From: Acidobacteriota bacterium
GTDB lineage: Bacteria; Acidobacteriota; UBA6911; RPQK01; JADFOI01
Direction: 5' to 3'
DNA length: 9,626 bases
Assembly (NCBI GenBank): GCA_027295745.1
Contig: JAPUKI010000327.1
Coordinates: forward strand, 1-9,626
A program made the position numbers and the translations under genes. How positions within the stretch are numbered: position 1 is the first letter of the stretch; each line of letters opens with the position of its first letter. The notes beneath the pieces are model-generated. The model saw only the letters and a program-made list of their open reading frames with translations, made no database searches and was not told the origin of the DNA. Positions 1 to 6,511 of this stretch are shown piece after piece.

Positions 1-159
1 CGAGCCGGTGCCTCGCCCGAACAGTTAGGATGGCGAGGACTCCGGAATGTGGGAGGCACCTCAGGTGCCGAACAGCTCGATCCCTAAAATAACTCCTACC
101 GTGAAACACAAGATAACTCTCGCCTATTTTTCCCCATTCTTTTCGGATTCGGCACATAA
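1..159. other. Gene-free left edge with short inverted repeats
   Basis: I see no credible gene in this stretch; the open frames have no family signature and run across the repeats. It contains a palindromic repeat at 45-72, annotated separately. GGTGCCTCGCCC at 7-18 can pair with GGGAGGCACC at 51-60 with one or two bulged bases, so the edge may be the remnant of a larger palindromic unit cut by the window boundary. Bases 73-159 are AT-richer and could hold the birA promoter, but I could not pick a convincing -35/-10 pair. Confidence 0.5.
45..72. repeat. Short palindromic repeat, copy 1
   Basis: The segment matches 6416-6443 at 26 of 28 positions and in the same orientation. Its centre is the inverted repeat GGCACCT-C-AGGTGCC at 55-69, with perfect 7-base arms around one base. 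The shared flank (GAAT, one variable base, TGGGA) shows that this is more than two chance palindromes. It could be a dispersed repeat or a protein-binding operator. Confidence 0.7.
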
Positions 160-381
160 AGTGTCTCGTTCCATAAATACGATGACGTTTGCTGATGGGG
201 CTTGCGAGCGACACAGAGATCGCCCGCAAACCCCATCAGCCCGAAGGGTGGCGGCGGGACGGCATCGATTTCTTTGTCGCTCCTCCTCCACGATGCAACT
301 TGCATCGCGTCGTCGTCGCTTCGCGAACTCGACGCCGTCGCGCTCGCCACAAACGTCACCGTATTTATGGAGCGAGACACT
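160..381. mobile_element. Cloverleaf-like foldback (MITE-like) element, complete copy
   Basis: A 222-bp non-coding element bounded by near-perfect terminal inverted repeats. Bases 160-191 match the reverse complement of 350-381 at 30 of 32 positions, starting AGTGTCTCG. Inside are two further hairpins. Lobe 1 (191-240) pairs arms 191-211 and 220-240 at 19 of 21 positions around an 8-base loop. Lobe 2 (250-348) pairs 250-268 with 329-348 and has the perfect inner stem CGATGCAA/TTGCATCG at 291-307. The outer stem plus two lobes would fold as a three-way junction in single-stranded DNA or RNA. It has no transposase gene, so mobility would need one supplied in trans. No clear target-site duplication is visible. 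Related fragments lie at 2010-2045 and 7039-7083. The repeats are certain; the mobile nature is inferred. Confidence 0.8.
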
Positions 382-382
382 G

Positions 383-421
383 AGCCTGATTTTAAAGCCT
401 GATCGTGAAGCCTGATCGTGA
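383..421 (+). repeat. Three tandem 13-bp repeats before birA
   Basis: The unit AGCCTGATCGTGA occurs at 396-408 and 409-421 without change, and a diverged copy (AGCCTGATTTTAA) lies at 383-395. The array fills the gap between the foldback element and the birA start at 428, so the birA leader is built from it. No good Shine-Dalgarno sequence is present; the GTGA of the last copy is the nearest purine-rich stretch. Confidence 0.8.
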
Positions 422-427
422 AGTCAT

Positions 428-1057
428 ATGAGGGTTGAGAAACGCAAGGAGGGTCAACTCTTCAGGCAGTTTGACTATTTGGATATTGTTGATTCTACAA
501 ACGACTATTTGAAGGCCTTTGTGGGAGATGGTGAGCCCTTGGTGGTAGTGGCCCGGGAGCAAACAGCCGGAAAAGGGCGCTGTGACCGCAAATGGTACTC
601 ACCCCCTGAAGAAGGCTTATATGTGTCCTATCTGCTCTACCCCGGGTGGAGGGTGGAGCATTCCCCCTTTTTGAACATGCTCTCGGGACTAGCGGTGGTC
701 CGCACCATACGAGAGGAGAGCATCTCAGACCTTCAGCTCAAACTGAAACGCCCCAACGACATCTTGCTGAAAGGGAAAAAGGTGGGAGGAATTTTGACCG
801 AGACCAGTAGCCTCCATGATCAAATTCTTTGGGCCATCGTTGGAATTGGGGTCAATCTCTACCAGAGAGCTTTTCCCAAGGATTTATGCCAGAAGGCAAC
901 CTCCCTTTCCTTGGAAGGGGTAACGGTGGGCCATCGGCTGGACTTTTGTGACAGTCTGACCCGGCAGTTCGAGCGCCTTTACCGCCAACTTGAAATGGGA
1001 GCGTGGGAGGTTGTTCAGGCAGAATTTGAAGAGCAGCTCACGGCACTCGACTCATGA
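428..1057 (+). CDS. birA: Biotin--[acetyl-CoA-carboxylase] ligase (class I BirA)
   Basis: Activates biotin with ATP to biotinyl-5'-AMP and transfers it to the acceptor lysine of biotin carboxyl carrier proteins in the cytoplasm. The 209-residue protein is essentially only the catalytic domain. Visible motifs are STND (23-26), the biotinyl-AMP loop GKGRCDR (48-54), KRPNDI (107-112), the GKKVGGIL strand (116-123) with the lysine expected to bind biotinyl-AMP (K118), and VGIGVN near 138-143. There is no N-terminal helix-turn-helix, so it should not repress the biotin operon as E. coli BirA does, and the C-terminal SH3-like cap is short or missing. Two changes from the usual consensus stand out: GRGRxGR reads GKGRCDR, and KWPND reads KRPND. 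The ATG at 428 suits the family's usual N terminus. The stop overlaps the ftsY start by four bases (ATGA), which suggests translational coupling. Confidence 0.93.
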   Translation: MRVEKRKEGQLFRQFDYLDIVDSTNDYLKAFVGDGEPLVVVAREQTAGKGRCDRKWYSPPEEGLYVSYLLYPGWRVEHSPFLNMLSGLAVVRTIREESISDLQLKLKRPNDILLKGKKVGGILTETSSLHDQILWAIVGIGVNLYQRAFPKDLCQKATSLSLEGVTVGHRLDFCDSLTRQFERLYRQLEMGAWEVVQAEFEEQLTALDS

Positions 1058-2004
1058 ACATTTTCAGCTATCAGGAAGGACCCGGCTACTTCAAGCGGCT
1101 CCGGGAAGCTCTGAAGACGACCAAAGATGATCTCGAGTATAGGATTCATCGGGCGATGGGTACGACTGAGAGTCCAGTGAGGGAGGATCAGATCGAAGAG
1201 TTGGAAGAGATCTTGATCAGTGCAGACATAGGAGTCCAGACAACCTTGCAGATCGTTGAAAGGGTGCGGGAGGAGACTCGTGGGCAAAGAATCGTGACCC
1301 GTGACAGGGTCACCCGGATGATTCGGGAGGAGATGCTTGACATCTTGAAGTCCAGCCAGAATCTATCCCATGAAAATCTCTCAACTTCCGGCCCTCACGT
1401 CGTTTTTGTGGTTGGGGTGAATGGTGTCGGGAAAACGACCACTGTCGGTAAACTGGCTCATCGTCTGAGTCAGGATGGGAAGAAGGTACTGATTTGCGCA
1501 TCGGATACCTTTCGGGCAGCGGCGGTCGAGCAACTGATGATCTGGGCCGAGCGTACCCAAACGGACATCGTCAAACAGGGTTCGGGAGCAGATCCGGCAG
1601 CAGTCTTGTTTGATGCCATCGCGGCAAGCAAGGCCAGAAAGAAGGATGTTCTCATCGTCGACACCGCTGGACGTCTTCACACCCAGACCCATCTCATGCG
1701 AGAGGTGGAGAAAATGAAGCGCATTGCTGGGGAGCAGGTCGAGGGCGCTCCCCACGAGATCTATTGGATTCTGGATGCAACCACAGGCCAAAATGGGCTA
1801 AATCAGGCACGAGAGTTTCTTGAACAGATTGGAATGACTGGGATCATTGTTACCAAATTGGATGGGACTGCCAAGGGGGGAATCCTGGTCGCCATCGCGA
1901 AGGAACTCAAGATTCCCATCCTTTATATTGGGATCGGAGAGAGTCAGGAAGATCTCATCCCTTTCTCAGCGGAGGCTTTTGTTGACTCTCTGGGGCTGGA
2001 ATAG
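1054..2004 (+). CDS. ftsY: Signal recognition particle receptor FtsY
   Basis: SRP receptor GTPase that docks ribosome-nascent-chain-SRP complexes at the inner membrane for co-translational insertion. The 316-residue protein has an N-terminal helical domain (about 10-105), then the NG GTPase domain. Visible motifs are the P-loop GVNGVGKTTT (121-130), the insertion-box motif DTFRAAA (151-157), DTAGR (203-207) and TKLDGTAKGG (267-276). The C-terminal end is the usual GIGE...DLIPF...FVDSLG. The long acidic A domain of E. coli FtsY is absent, as in many other phyla; the N terminus with FSYQEGPGYFKRLREAL could serve as the membrane-binding helix. It starts inside the birA stop codon (ATGA overlap), so the two are probably one transcript. 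A fragment of a foldback element begins six bases after its stop codon. Confidence 0.97.
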   Translation: MNIFSYQEGPGYFKRLREALKTTKDDLEYRIHRAMGTTESPVREDQIEELEEILISADIGVQTTLQIVERVREETRGQRIVTRDRVTRMIREEMLDILKSSQNLSHENLSTSGPHVVFVVGVNGVGKTTTVGKLAHRLSQDGKKVLICASDTFRAAAVEQLMIWAERTQTDIVKQGSGADPAAVLFDAIAASKARKKDVLIVDTAGRLHTQTHLMREVEKMKRIAGEQVEGAPHEIYWILDATTGQNGLNQAREFLEQIGMTGIIVTKLDGTAKGGILVAIAKELKIPILYIGIGESQEDLIPFSAEAFVDSLGLE

Positions 2005-2009
2005 CCCAA

Positions 2010-2045
2010 CAAACGTTACCGTATTTATGAAAGGGAGTACTGAGG
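2010..2045. repeat. Solo terminal fragment of the foldback element
   Basis: Bases 2010-2029 match the right end of the complete element (350-369) at 19 of 20 positions, including the core CAAACGTNACCGTATTT. The similarity then weakens but continues to ACTGAG (2038-2043), matching ACTGAG at 379-384. The inner part of the element is missing, and the inner side abuts the ftsY stop codon. This is either a decayed copy or an end left by recombination. Confidence 0.7.
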
Positions 2046-2263
2046 TTGACCGGGAGTGGAAAAGAGACTAGACTCACAAGGGTGGAACTGCTTCAGTTTG
2101 AGGCCTTCTGAAGTTGTAGAAGAATAGTTAAAGGCCAGGATCGCCTCACCTTGCGAAAAAACCCACAGGAACAACCGACCAGATCGTGGCGCCAGACAGG
2201 ATTGCCAGAATGTTCTGCTCCTTTTGCGGTCAAACTCTCAGGGTTGATGGCGATAAGATTCTC

Positions 2264-2275
2264 TAGGAGGAGAAC
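2264..2275 (+). promoter_or_regulatory. Strong ribosome binding site of the RRM gene
   Basis: AGGAGGA at 2265-2271 is a near-complete anti-16S match about five bases before the ATG at 2276. It is by far the best Shine-Dalgarno sequence in the window and suggests high translation of the RRM protein. It overlaps the TAG (2264-2266) that closes a short upstream frame. Confidence 0.8.
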
Positions 2276-2569
2276 ATGAACAAGAAACTCTATGTTGGTG
2301 GTTTGCCCTATGCCGTTACGGAAGACAAGCTCAAGGAGATCTTCTCGGCTCACGGGACGGTTGAATCAGCACGGGTGATTACGGACAGATTTACCGGGCG
2401 ATCGCGGGGCTTTGGTTTTGTGGAGATGACCGAGGATGCGGAGGCTCAAGCAGCCATCGACAGCCTGAATGGGACTGAACTCGAGGGGCGGACTCTGACC
2501 GTAAATGAGGCCCGACCCCAGGAAAAACGATCCGAAGGAGGAGGAGGACGAGACCGCTGGGAGCCATAG
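2276..2569 (+). CDS. RRM-domain RNA-binding protein
   Basis: A small single-stranded RNA-binding protein of 97 residues with one RNA recognition motif filling residues 3-82. The RNP2 strand is LYVGGL (5-10) and the RNP1 strand is RGFGFVEM (44-51), with aromatic residues at Y6, F46 and F48 in the RNA-stacking positions. Bacterial single-RRM proteins of this kind are known from cyanobacteria and several other phyla and are often linked to cold or stress responses; the RNA target here cannot be told from sequence. A short Glu/Arg/Gly tail (83-97) follows the domain. Such proteins often carry a longer glycine-rich tail, and here the tail stops exactly where a foldback element begins, so the C terminus may have been cut by insertion. 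The start is secured by a strong ribosome binding site. Confidence 0.92.
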   Translation: MNKKLYVGGLPYAVTEDKLKEIFSAHGTVESARVITDRFTGRSRGFGFVEMTEDAEAQAAIDSLNGTELEGRTLTVNEARPQEKRSEGGGGRDRWEP

Positions 2570-2761
2570 CCCGGATTATGCATAACTTCTCTACTGCAGC
2601 GACGAAATCATCCGGCGTGCTGCACCGCCCGTGTTGCGCTCGGTCGGCCTCCTCAACGTACTCAAGAGTACGTTTGCGGGGGCCTCTGTCGCGCGTGGCG
2701 CAACGCACTCAGGCCGGCGCTTTCGCCGCTTCGTGACAAGAACCTATGCATAATCAGGGCT
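2568..2761. mobile_element. 194-bp foldback element (second family)
   Basis: The ends are inverted repeats: AGCCCGGATTATGCATA (2568-2584) matches the reverse complement of 2745-2761 at 16 of 17 positions, and the match continues weakly through TTCT. The centre is the perfect inverted repeat AACGTACTC-AA-GAGTACGTT (2655-2674). Ends and centre share the same axis (2664.5), so the whole unit is one long imperfect palindrome. The arms between match with indels (for example AGCGaCGAAA against AGCGgCGAAA). It encodes nothing recognisable and lies between the convergent RRM and rhomboid genes, where it could also work as a two-way terminator. Its first two bases complete the TAG stop of the RRM gene. 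Its sequence is unrelated to the 160-381 family. Confidence 0.82.
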
Positions 2762-2786
2762 TGCTTCTCGAGGTCTTGACAATCCA

Positions 2787-2814
2787 GGGGCGTCAGGTCG
2801 GTTAGCCCCCTTTT
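2787..2814 (+). terminator. Weak possible terminator for the RRM transcript
   Basis: GGGGC (2787-2791) can pair with GCCCC (2805-2809) around a 13-base loop, followed by CTTTTA. The stem is only five pairs and the T run is short. It overlaps the end of the rhomboid gene on the other strand. Confidence 0.3.
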
Positions 2815-3514
2815 ATCCCTTCAGGTAGTCCCGGCGTGCGGGCTCGCGTGCAAAAAGCCAGATCAGAATGACGCCCGATAGGAACCCGCCAATATGGGCC
2901 CACCAAGCCACTCCCCCCGTCATGCCCGAGGCCGCTCCAATCGAAGCCGTTCCGTTGAGAAGCTGAACGAAGAACCAGAATCCCAGGAGCAACATTGCCG
3001 GGAGTTCTACCACGGGCCAAACGATCAAGAAAGGCAGCAACGTCGACACACGCGCCAGCGGATAGCTGATCAGATAGGCCCCAAGCACCCCAGCCACCGC
3101 ACCGCTGGCTCCGATCGTGGGGATTCTGCTATTCAAATTGAAGAGAACCTGCACCCCGCCCGCCAGGATGCCACACAGCAGATAGAAGAGGAGGAAACGA
3201 AAAGGGCCCATGCGGTCCTCAACGCTGCCTCCAAAGATCCACAAATACCATATGTTACCCAGCAAATGGATAAAGCCGCCGTGTAAGAACATGGCGGTCA
3301 CCAGAGAGCTTCCCATGTAAGCAAAGAGCGGAATGAGAGATTGCCCGCTGACCTGCAGTCTGTAGGGAACAATTCCATAGGAAAAGAAAAAATCATCCAG
3401 CACTGCCGATGGCAGAGACATCTCGTAAAGGAATGCTGCGACATTCGCCAGGATCAGCACCACGGTGATGACTGGGAAAAGCCGGGAAGGAACATTGTCT
3501 TTGAAGGGAATCAT
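2813..3514 (-). CDS. Rhomboid family intramembrane serine protease
   Basis: A polytopic inner-membrane protease that cleaves transmembrane helices of substrate proteins; the substrate is unknown. The 233-residue protein has about six hydrophobic segments. The catalytic serine lies in GASGAVAG (135-142, S137), and the catalytic histidine in WAHIGGF (H207). The HGGFIHLLGN motif (78-87) supplies the conserved histidine and asparagine (H83, N87) of the oxyanion region, followed by WYLWIFGGSVEDRMG, the usual L1-loop arrangement. It follows serA on the same strand after 73 bases and could be the last gene of that transcript, though nothing ties it to serine synthesis. The ATG at 3514 has no clear Shine-Dalgarno sequence, but MIPFKDNVPS is the typical N terminus of this subfamily. 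Confidence 0.95.
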   Translation of the reverse strand: MIPFKDNVPSRLFPVITVVLILANVAAFLYEMSLPSAVLDDFFFSYGIVPYRLQVSGQSLIPLFAYMGSSLVTAMFLHGGFIHLLGNIWYLWIFGGSVEDRMGPFRFLLFYLLCGILAGGVQVLFNLNSRIPTIGASGAVAGVLGAYLISYPLARVSTLLPFLIVWPVVELPAMLLLGFWFFVQLLNGTASIGAASGMTGGVAWWAHIGGFLSGVILIWLFAREPARRDYLKG

Positions 3515-3587
3515 GTGTCAAAAGCCCAGTGAGTCGGAGTTCATTAGCCAAGGTTCGTGTGAGTCTGAAGTTAGTGTGATCCGTGGG

Positions 3588-5168
3588 TCATAGGCATATC
3601 AGCAGAGCGAAGTTCACGGCCGGAATGCTCCGGATTCTTTGCAACACCTCTTCCGGAATCTTGCCGTCCGCGTTGACCACTCCGACGGCGTGGGCGCCAT
3701 CTCCGTCCCGACCCAGCACAAAGGAAGCGATGTTAATTTTGGCCTCACCGAGAATCGTGCCCACTTGTCCGATGACTCCTGGGGTATCTTGGTTGCGGAT
3801 AAAAAGGATTTGTTTCCCAAGCTCCGTTTCAACCGGGATGCCGTCGATGGAGACCAAACGGAGGTTGCCCGTATGTAAGATGGCTCCTTCGATCCATTCG
3901 GTCTTCTGGGAGGAGCGCAGCTGGATGCTGATGAGATTTGAATAGCTGCGCTGCCGAGTGCTCACAGTTTCTATGACTGCAATGCCGCGTTCTTTCGCAA
4001 AACTTCTGGCATTGACCTGGTTTATTTCCTCCGACAGAATGGGTTTCAAGATGGCCTTCAAGATGTAATTACTGATGAGTTTATAACTGACCTGGGTGAA
4101 ATCGCCGTAGTACCGGATGCCTATCTCTGAGAGCCGGAGGTCTGAAACCTGGCTGATGAATGAACCCAATTTTTCACCCAAAGAAAGATAGGGCTGGATC
4201 TGCTCCAATACCTGGGGTGTCACGGAGGGGAAGTTCACCGCGTTGACGATCACTTCATCCTGCAAGTACGCGGCCACCTGTTGGGCAATGTCGTAACCTA
4301 CCTTGGATTGAGCTTCCACGGTGGAGCCAGCGATGTGAGGGGTCAGGACAGTTTGCTTTGAAGCGAGCAGTAGAGGATGAATTTTCGGCTCATTTTCGAA
4401 GACATCCAGGGCGGCTCCTCCCAGGTGTCCTTTATCCAGTGCTTCTGCAAGGTCCTCCTCAACCACCAGGTCGCCTCGAGCAGCATTGATCAGGAGTGCC
4501 CCTTTTTTCATCAAGTGTAGGGTACTCTCGCAAATCATGCCTTTCGTATTTTCATTCAGTGGAGCATGCAGACTGACAAAGTCAGATTCAGCCAAGACGT
4601 CTTCTAAAGACCGGAGTTCAACGCCCAAATCGCGTGTGTACTCTTCGCTGACAAAGGGATCATATGCCAGAACTTTCATCTGGAAGGACTGCGCGCGCTG
4701 GGCGATGAGAGAGCCGATTTTTCCCAGTCCGATGAGGCCCAGAGTCTTATTTTGGAGCTCTTGTCCAATCAACGCTTTTTTGTTCCACGCTCCTGCTCGC
4801 AGCGAAGGATCGGCGATGGGAATCTTACGCGCCCACGCTAGTAAGAGGGCAAAAGTATGCTCTGCTACACTAACACTGTTGCCACCCGGAGTATTCATCA
4901 CCACAACACCCTTGCGAGTGGCCGCTTCTAAATCGATATTGTCCACCCCTGCGCCTGCGCGCCCGATCACACGAAGTCGCTGGGCTGCCTCGATGACGTC
5001 CTCTGTGACCTGAGTCTTACTGCGAACAATCAGTCCTTCTACGTCACGTATCTCCGATAGCAAATCCTCCGAGGAGAGCTCCAAATGGCAGAGGACGTCC
5101 AGGCCGGGTTGTTGTTTCAGATAATCCACTCCCTCTTCGGAAAGTGGATCGGTGATCAAGACTTTCAT
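3588..5168 (-). CDS. serA: D-3-phosphoglycerate dehydrogenase (long form)
   Basis: Oxidises 3-phosphoglycerate to 3-phosphohydroxypyruvate with NAD+, the first committed step of serine synthesis in the cytoplasm. The 526-residue length fits the long form, with a catalytic domain split around the nucleotide-binding domain, then an allosteric substrate-binding domain and a C-terminal ACT domain. Visible features are GRAGAGVDNID (69-79), the Rossmann motif GLGKIG (147-152), the catalytic triad R231 (NAARGD), E260 (DVFENEP) and H278 (TPHIAGST), the ASB region (about 320-450), and the ACT domain with DTPGVIGQVGTILG (461-474). The ACT domain suggests feedback inhibition by serine. The start lies two bases after the aminotransferase stop (TAG-CC-ATG), so translation is probably coupled. 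The ending LLICL is ordinary for the ACT domain. Confidence 0.97.
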   Translation of the reverse strand: MKVLITDPLSEEGVDYLKQQPGLDVLCHLELSSEDLLSEIRDVEGLIVRSKTQVTEDVIEAAQRLRVIGRAGAGVDNIDLEAATRKGVVVMNTPGGNSVSVAEHTFALLLAWARKIPIADPSLRAGAWNKKALIGQELQNKTLGLIGLGKIGSLIAQRAQSFQMKVLAYDPFVSEEYTRDLGVELRSLEDVLAESDFVSLHAPLNENTKGMICESTLHLMKKGALLINAARGDLVVEEDLAEALDKGHLGGAALDVFENEPKIHPLLLASKQTVLTPHIAGSTVEAQSKVGYDIAQQVAAYLQDEVIVNAVNFPSVTPQVLEQIQPYLSLGEKLGSFISQVSDLRLSEIGIRYYGDFTQVSYKLISNYILKAILKPILSEEINQVNARSFAKERGIAVIETVSTRQRSYSNLISIQLRSSQKTEWIEGAILHTGNLRLVSIDGIPVETELGKQILFIRNQDTPGVIGQVGTILGEAKINIASFVLGRDGDGAHAVGVVNADGKIPEEVLQRIRSIPAVNFALLICL

Positions 5169-5170
5169 GG

Positions 5171-6364
5171 CTATTCCTGCATGTGCGCCCTTGTCCGTTG
5201 GACTTTGCCCGAGGTTGGCTCTTTGCTGGTGGTGGCTTCAAGGGTGGCAGCTCTGACGCTGCATCCCAGGTTGACCTCCCGTCCCATCCTAAACAGGCAG
5301 AGTTCGATGGCGGAGAGCACTGAGAATACATCCAGGAGATCAAAATAACCCAAATGGGCAATTCGAATAATCTGATCCTTCAGTTCACCCTGTCCGCCTG
5401 CCACCTTGATCCCGAATTCATCTTCGAGTTTTTTCACCAGTTCAGCAGCGGAGACGCCTTGTGGGGGAAAAGCTGCTGTCACAGCGTTGGCTGGAGAGGA
5501 GGAGAGGAGCCTAAAGTCCAGTTCCAGAAGTCCTATTCGCGTGCAGCGAGCCATCAACTCGGCATCAGCCAGGACTCGATCGAGGCTCTGTCGAAGGATT
5601 TCTCGAGTGGTCTCGTGCAGGCCGACGATGAGTGAAATCGCGGGCGTAAAGACAGTCTGGCCCTTCCGCTGTTTCTGGACTTCTTCCGGCAGATTGAAGT
5701 AATAGGGTCGCCAGGAGTTGGCTTCCATTTTTTCAATCGCCCGGGAACTCAGTGTCAAGAAAGACAAACCAGGAGAGAGGGCAAAAGCTTTCTGAGATCC
5801 ACTGATGACTATATCCAGTCCCCACTGGTCTGTCTCGACCGGTTGGGTCAGCAGGGCCGTTATGGCATCGACCACGATGAAGACTTTTGGAAACTTCTCA
5901 CCAACCAATTGGGCGATGCGTTCCAGATCATGGGAAGTTGCCGTCGAGGTTTCGCATGCCTGGATCAGAATAGCCTGAATCTCTGGATGGTGTTCTAAAG
6001 CTTCACAGATTTCCTCCGCGGAGGCTGCCTCGCCGTTGTCCTTTTCGAGAGCAGTGCAGGGAATGCGATAGCTTTGGCAGATTTTTTCCCAACGCTGGCC
6101 AAACTTACCGGTCACAACAGCAAGTGCAGGATCATCTGAAGACAGTAGATTGGAGACTGCGGCTTCCATAGCTCCTGTCCCTGAGGAAGCCAAAATGACA
6201 ACGTCATTCTCGGTGCTGAAGATCTTCTGCAAATTTTGACGAGTCTCCAGCAACAGCTCTTTGAATTGCGCTGTACGATGATGAACGATGGGACGCGACA
6301 TCGCTAACTGAGCCTCGGGCATCAGCGGGGTCGGGCCTGGAGTGAACAGCCTCTTCTTGTACAT
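5171..6364 (-). CDS. Class V PLP aminotransferase, probably the serine-pathway transaminase
   Basis: A pyridoxal-phosphate aminotransferase of the alanine/serine-glyoxylate (class V) family, 397 residues from the chosen start. The N terminus reads KKRLFTPGPTPL, the family signature. SGTGAMEA (61-68) binds the cofactor phosphate, D166 in VVDAIT contacts the pyridine nitrogen, and K192 in SGSQKAF forms the Schiff base. Its tight coupling to serA suggests that it converts phosphohydroxypyruvate to phosphoserine in place of SerC, as reported for class V enzymes beside serA in some other bacteria. Alanine-glyoxylate or serine-pyruvate activity is the alternative. The frame stays open to a TTG at 6442, but that start lies inside a palindromic repeat and adds 26 non-homologous-looking residues, so I prefer the ATG at 6364. 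About 30 residues at the C terminus look like an unconserved tail. Confidence 0.9.
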   Translation of the reverse strand: MYKKRLFTPGPTPLMPEAQLAMSRPIVHHRTAQFKELLLETRQNLQKIFSTENDVVILASSGTGAMEAAVSNLLSSDDPALAVVTGKFGQRWEKICQSYRIPCTALEKDNGEAASAEEICEALEHHPEIQAILIQACETSTATSHDLERIAQLVGEKFPKVFIVVDAITALLTQPVETDQWGLDIVISGSQKAFALSPGLSFLTLSSRAIEKMEANSWRPYYFNLPEEVQKQRKGQTVFTPAISLIVGLHETTREILRQSLDRVLADAELMARCTRIGLLELDFRLLSSSPANAVTAAFPPQGVSAAELVKKLEDEFGIKVAGGQGELKDQIIRIAHLGYFDLLDVFSVLSAIELCLFRMGREVNLGCSVRAATLEATTSKEPTSGKVQRTRAHMQE

Positions 6365-6414
6365 GGGCAGAATGATACTACAAGTGCTTCCTTCATTCTC
6401 CAAACCGCGGAACG

Positions 6415-6442
6415 AGAATATGGGAGGCACCTCAGGTGCCAA
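6415..6442 (-). promoter_or_regulatory. Candidate promoter of the aminotransferase-serA operon, overlapping a palindrome
   Basis: On the minus strand, TTGGCA (complement of 6437-6442) and TATTCT (complement of 6415-6420) are separated by 16 bases. The -35 matches TTGACA at five of six positions and the -10 matches TATAAT at four of six. Transcription would begin about 45 bases before the ATG at 6364. The inverted repeat GGCACCTGAGGTGCC overlaps the -35 and fills most of the spacer, which is where a repressor operator would sit. Confidence 0.4.
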
Positions 6443-6443
6443 A
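6416..6443. repeat. Short palindromic repeat, copy 2
   Basis: Matches 45-72 at 26 of 28 positions, with the same 7-1-7 palindrome at 6426-6440. It lies in the divergent intergenic region between the aminotransferase and the membrane-protein operon. Confidence 0.7.
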
Positions 6444-6472
6444 TCCGAAGAACATACCTGGACCTGGCCACC

Positions 6473-6502
6473 TTGACCTACTCGTCAATTCTTGCCTATC
6501 AT
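6473..6502 (+). promoter_or_regulatory. Candidate promoter of the membrane-protein operon
   Basis: TTGACC (6473-6478) and TATCAT (6497-6502) are separated by 18 bases. If used, transcription would begin near 6509, only a few bases before the ATG at 6512, giving an almost leaderless message. This would explain why no Shine-Dalgarno sequence is visible there. It faces away from the candidate promoter at 6415-6442. Confidence 0.4.
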
Positions 6503-6511
6503 CGACGCTTC

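Larger units (their letters stand above)
2005..2275 (+). other. ftsY-RRM intergenic region with long leader
   Basis: This 271-base gap starts with the foldback-element fragment (2010-2045). The rest may be the 5' leader of the RRM gene. It holds weak inverted repeats (CTTCAG/CTGAAG around 2091-2113 and GGCCTT/AAGGCC around 2102-2136). A short frame at 2210-2266 encodes an 18-residue peptide with a CxxC motif and ends inside the RRM ribosome binding site. I found no convincing promoter. Confidence 0.4.

Noticed and set aside
47..415. Overlapping open frames on both strands before birA
   Set aside because: They run through the foldback element and tandem repeats; their low-complexity Arg/Ser content comes from the palindromes, and they have no family signature or ribosome binding site.
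2391..2708. Minus-strand frame across the RRM gene and the 194-bp element
   Set aside because: It is antisense to a clear RRM gene and then reads through a palindromic repeat, so it is not credible as a gene.
6365..6442. 26-residue N-terminal extension of the aminotransferase from TTG 6442
   Set aside because: The start lies inside a dispersed palindrome and a candidate promoter, and the added residues precede the family's normal N terminus.
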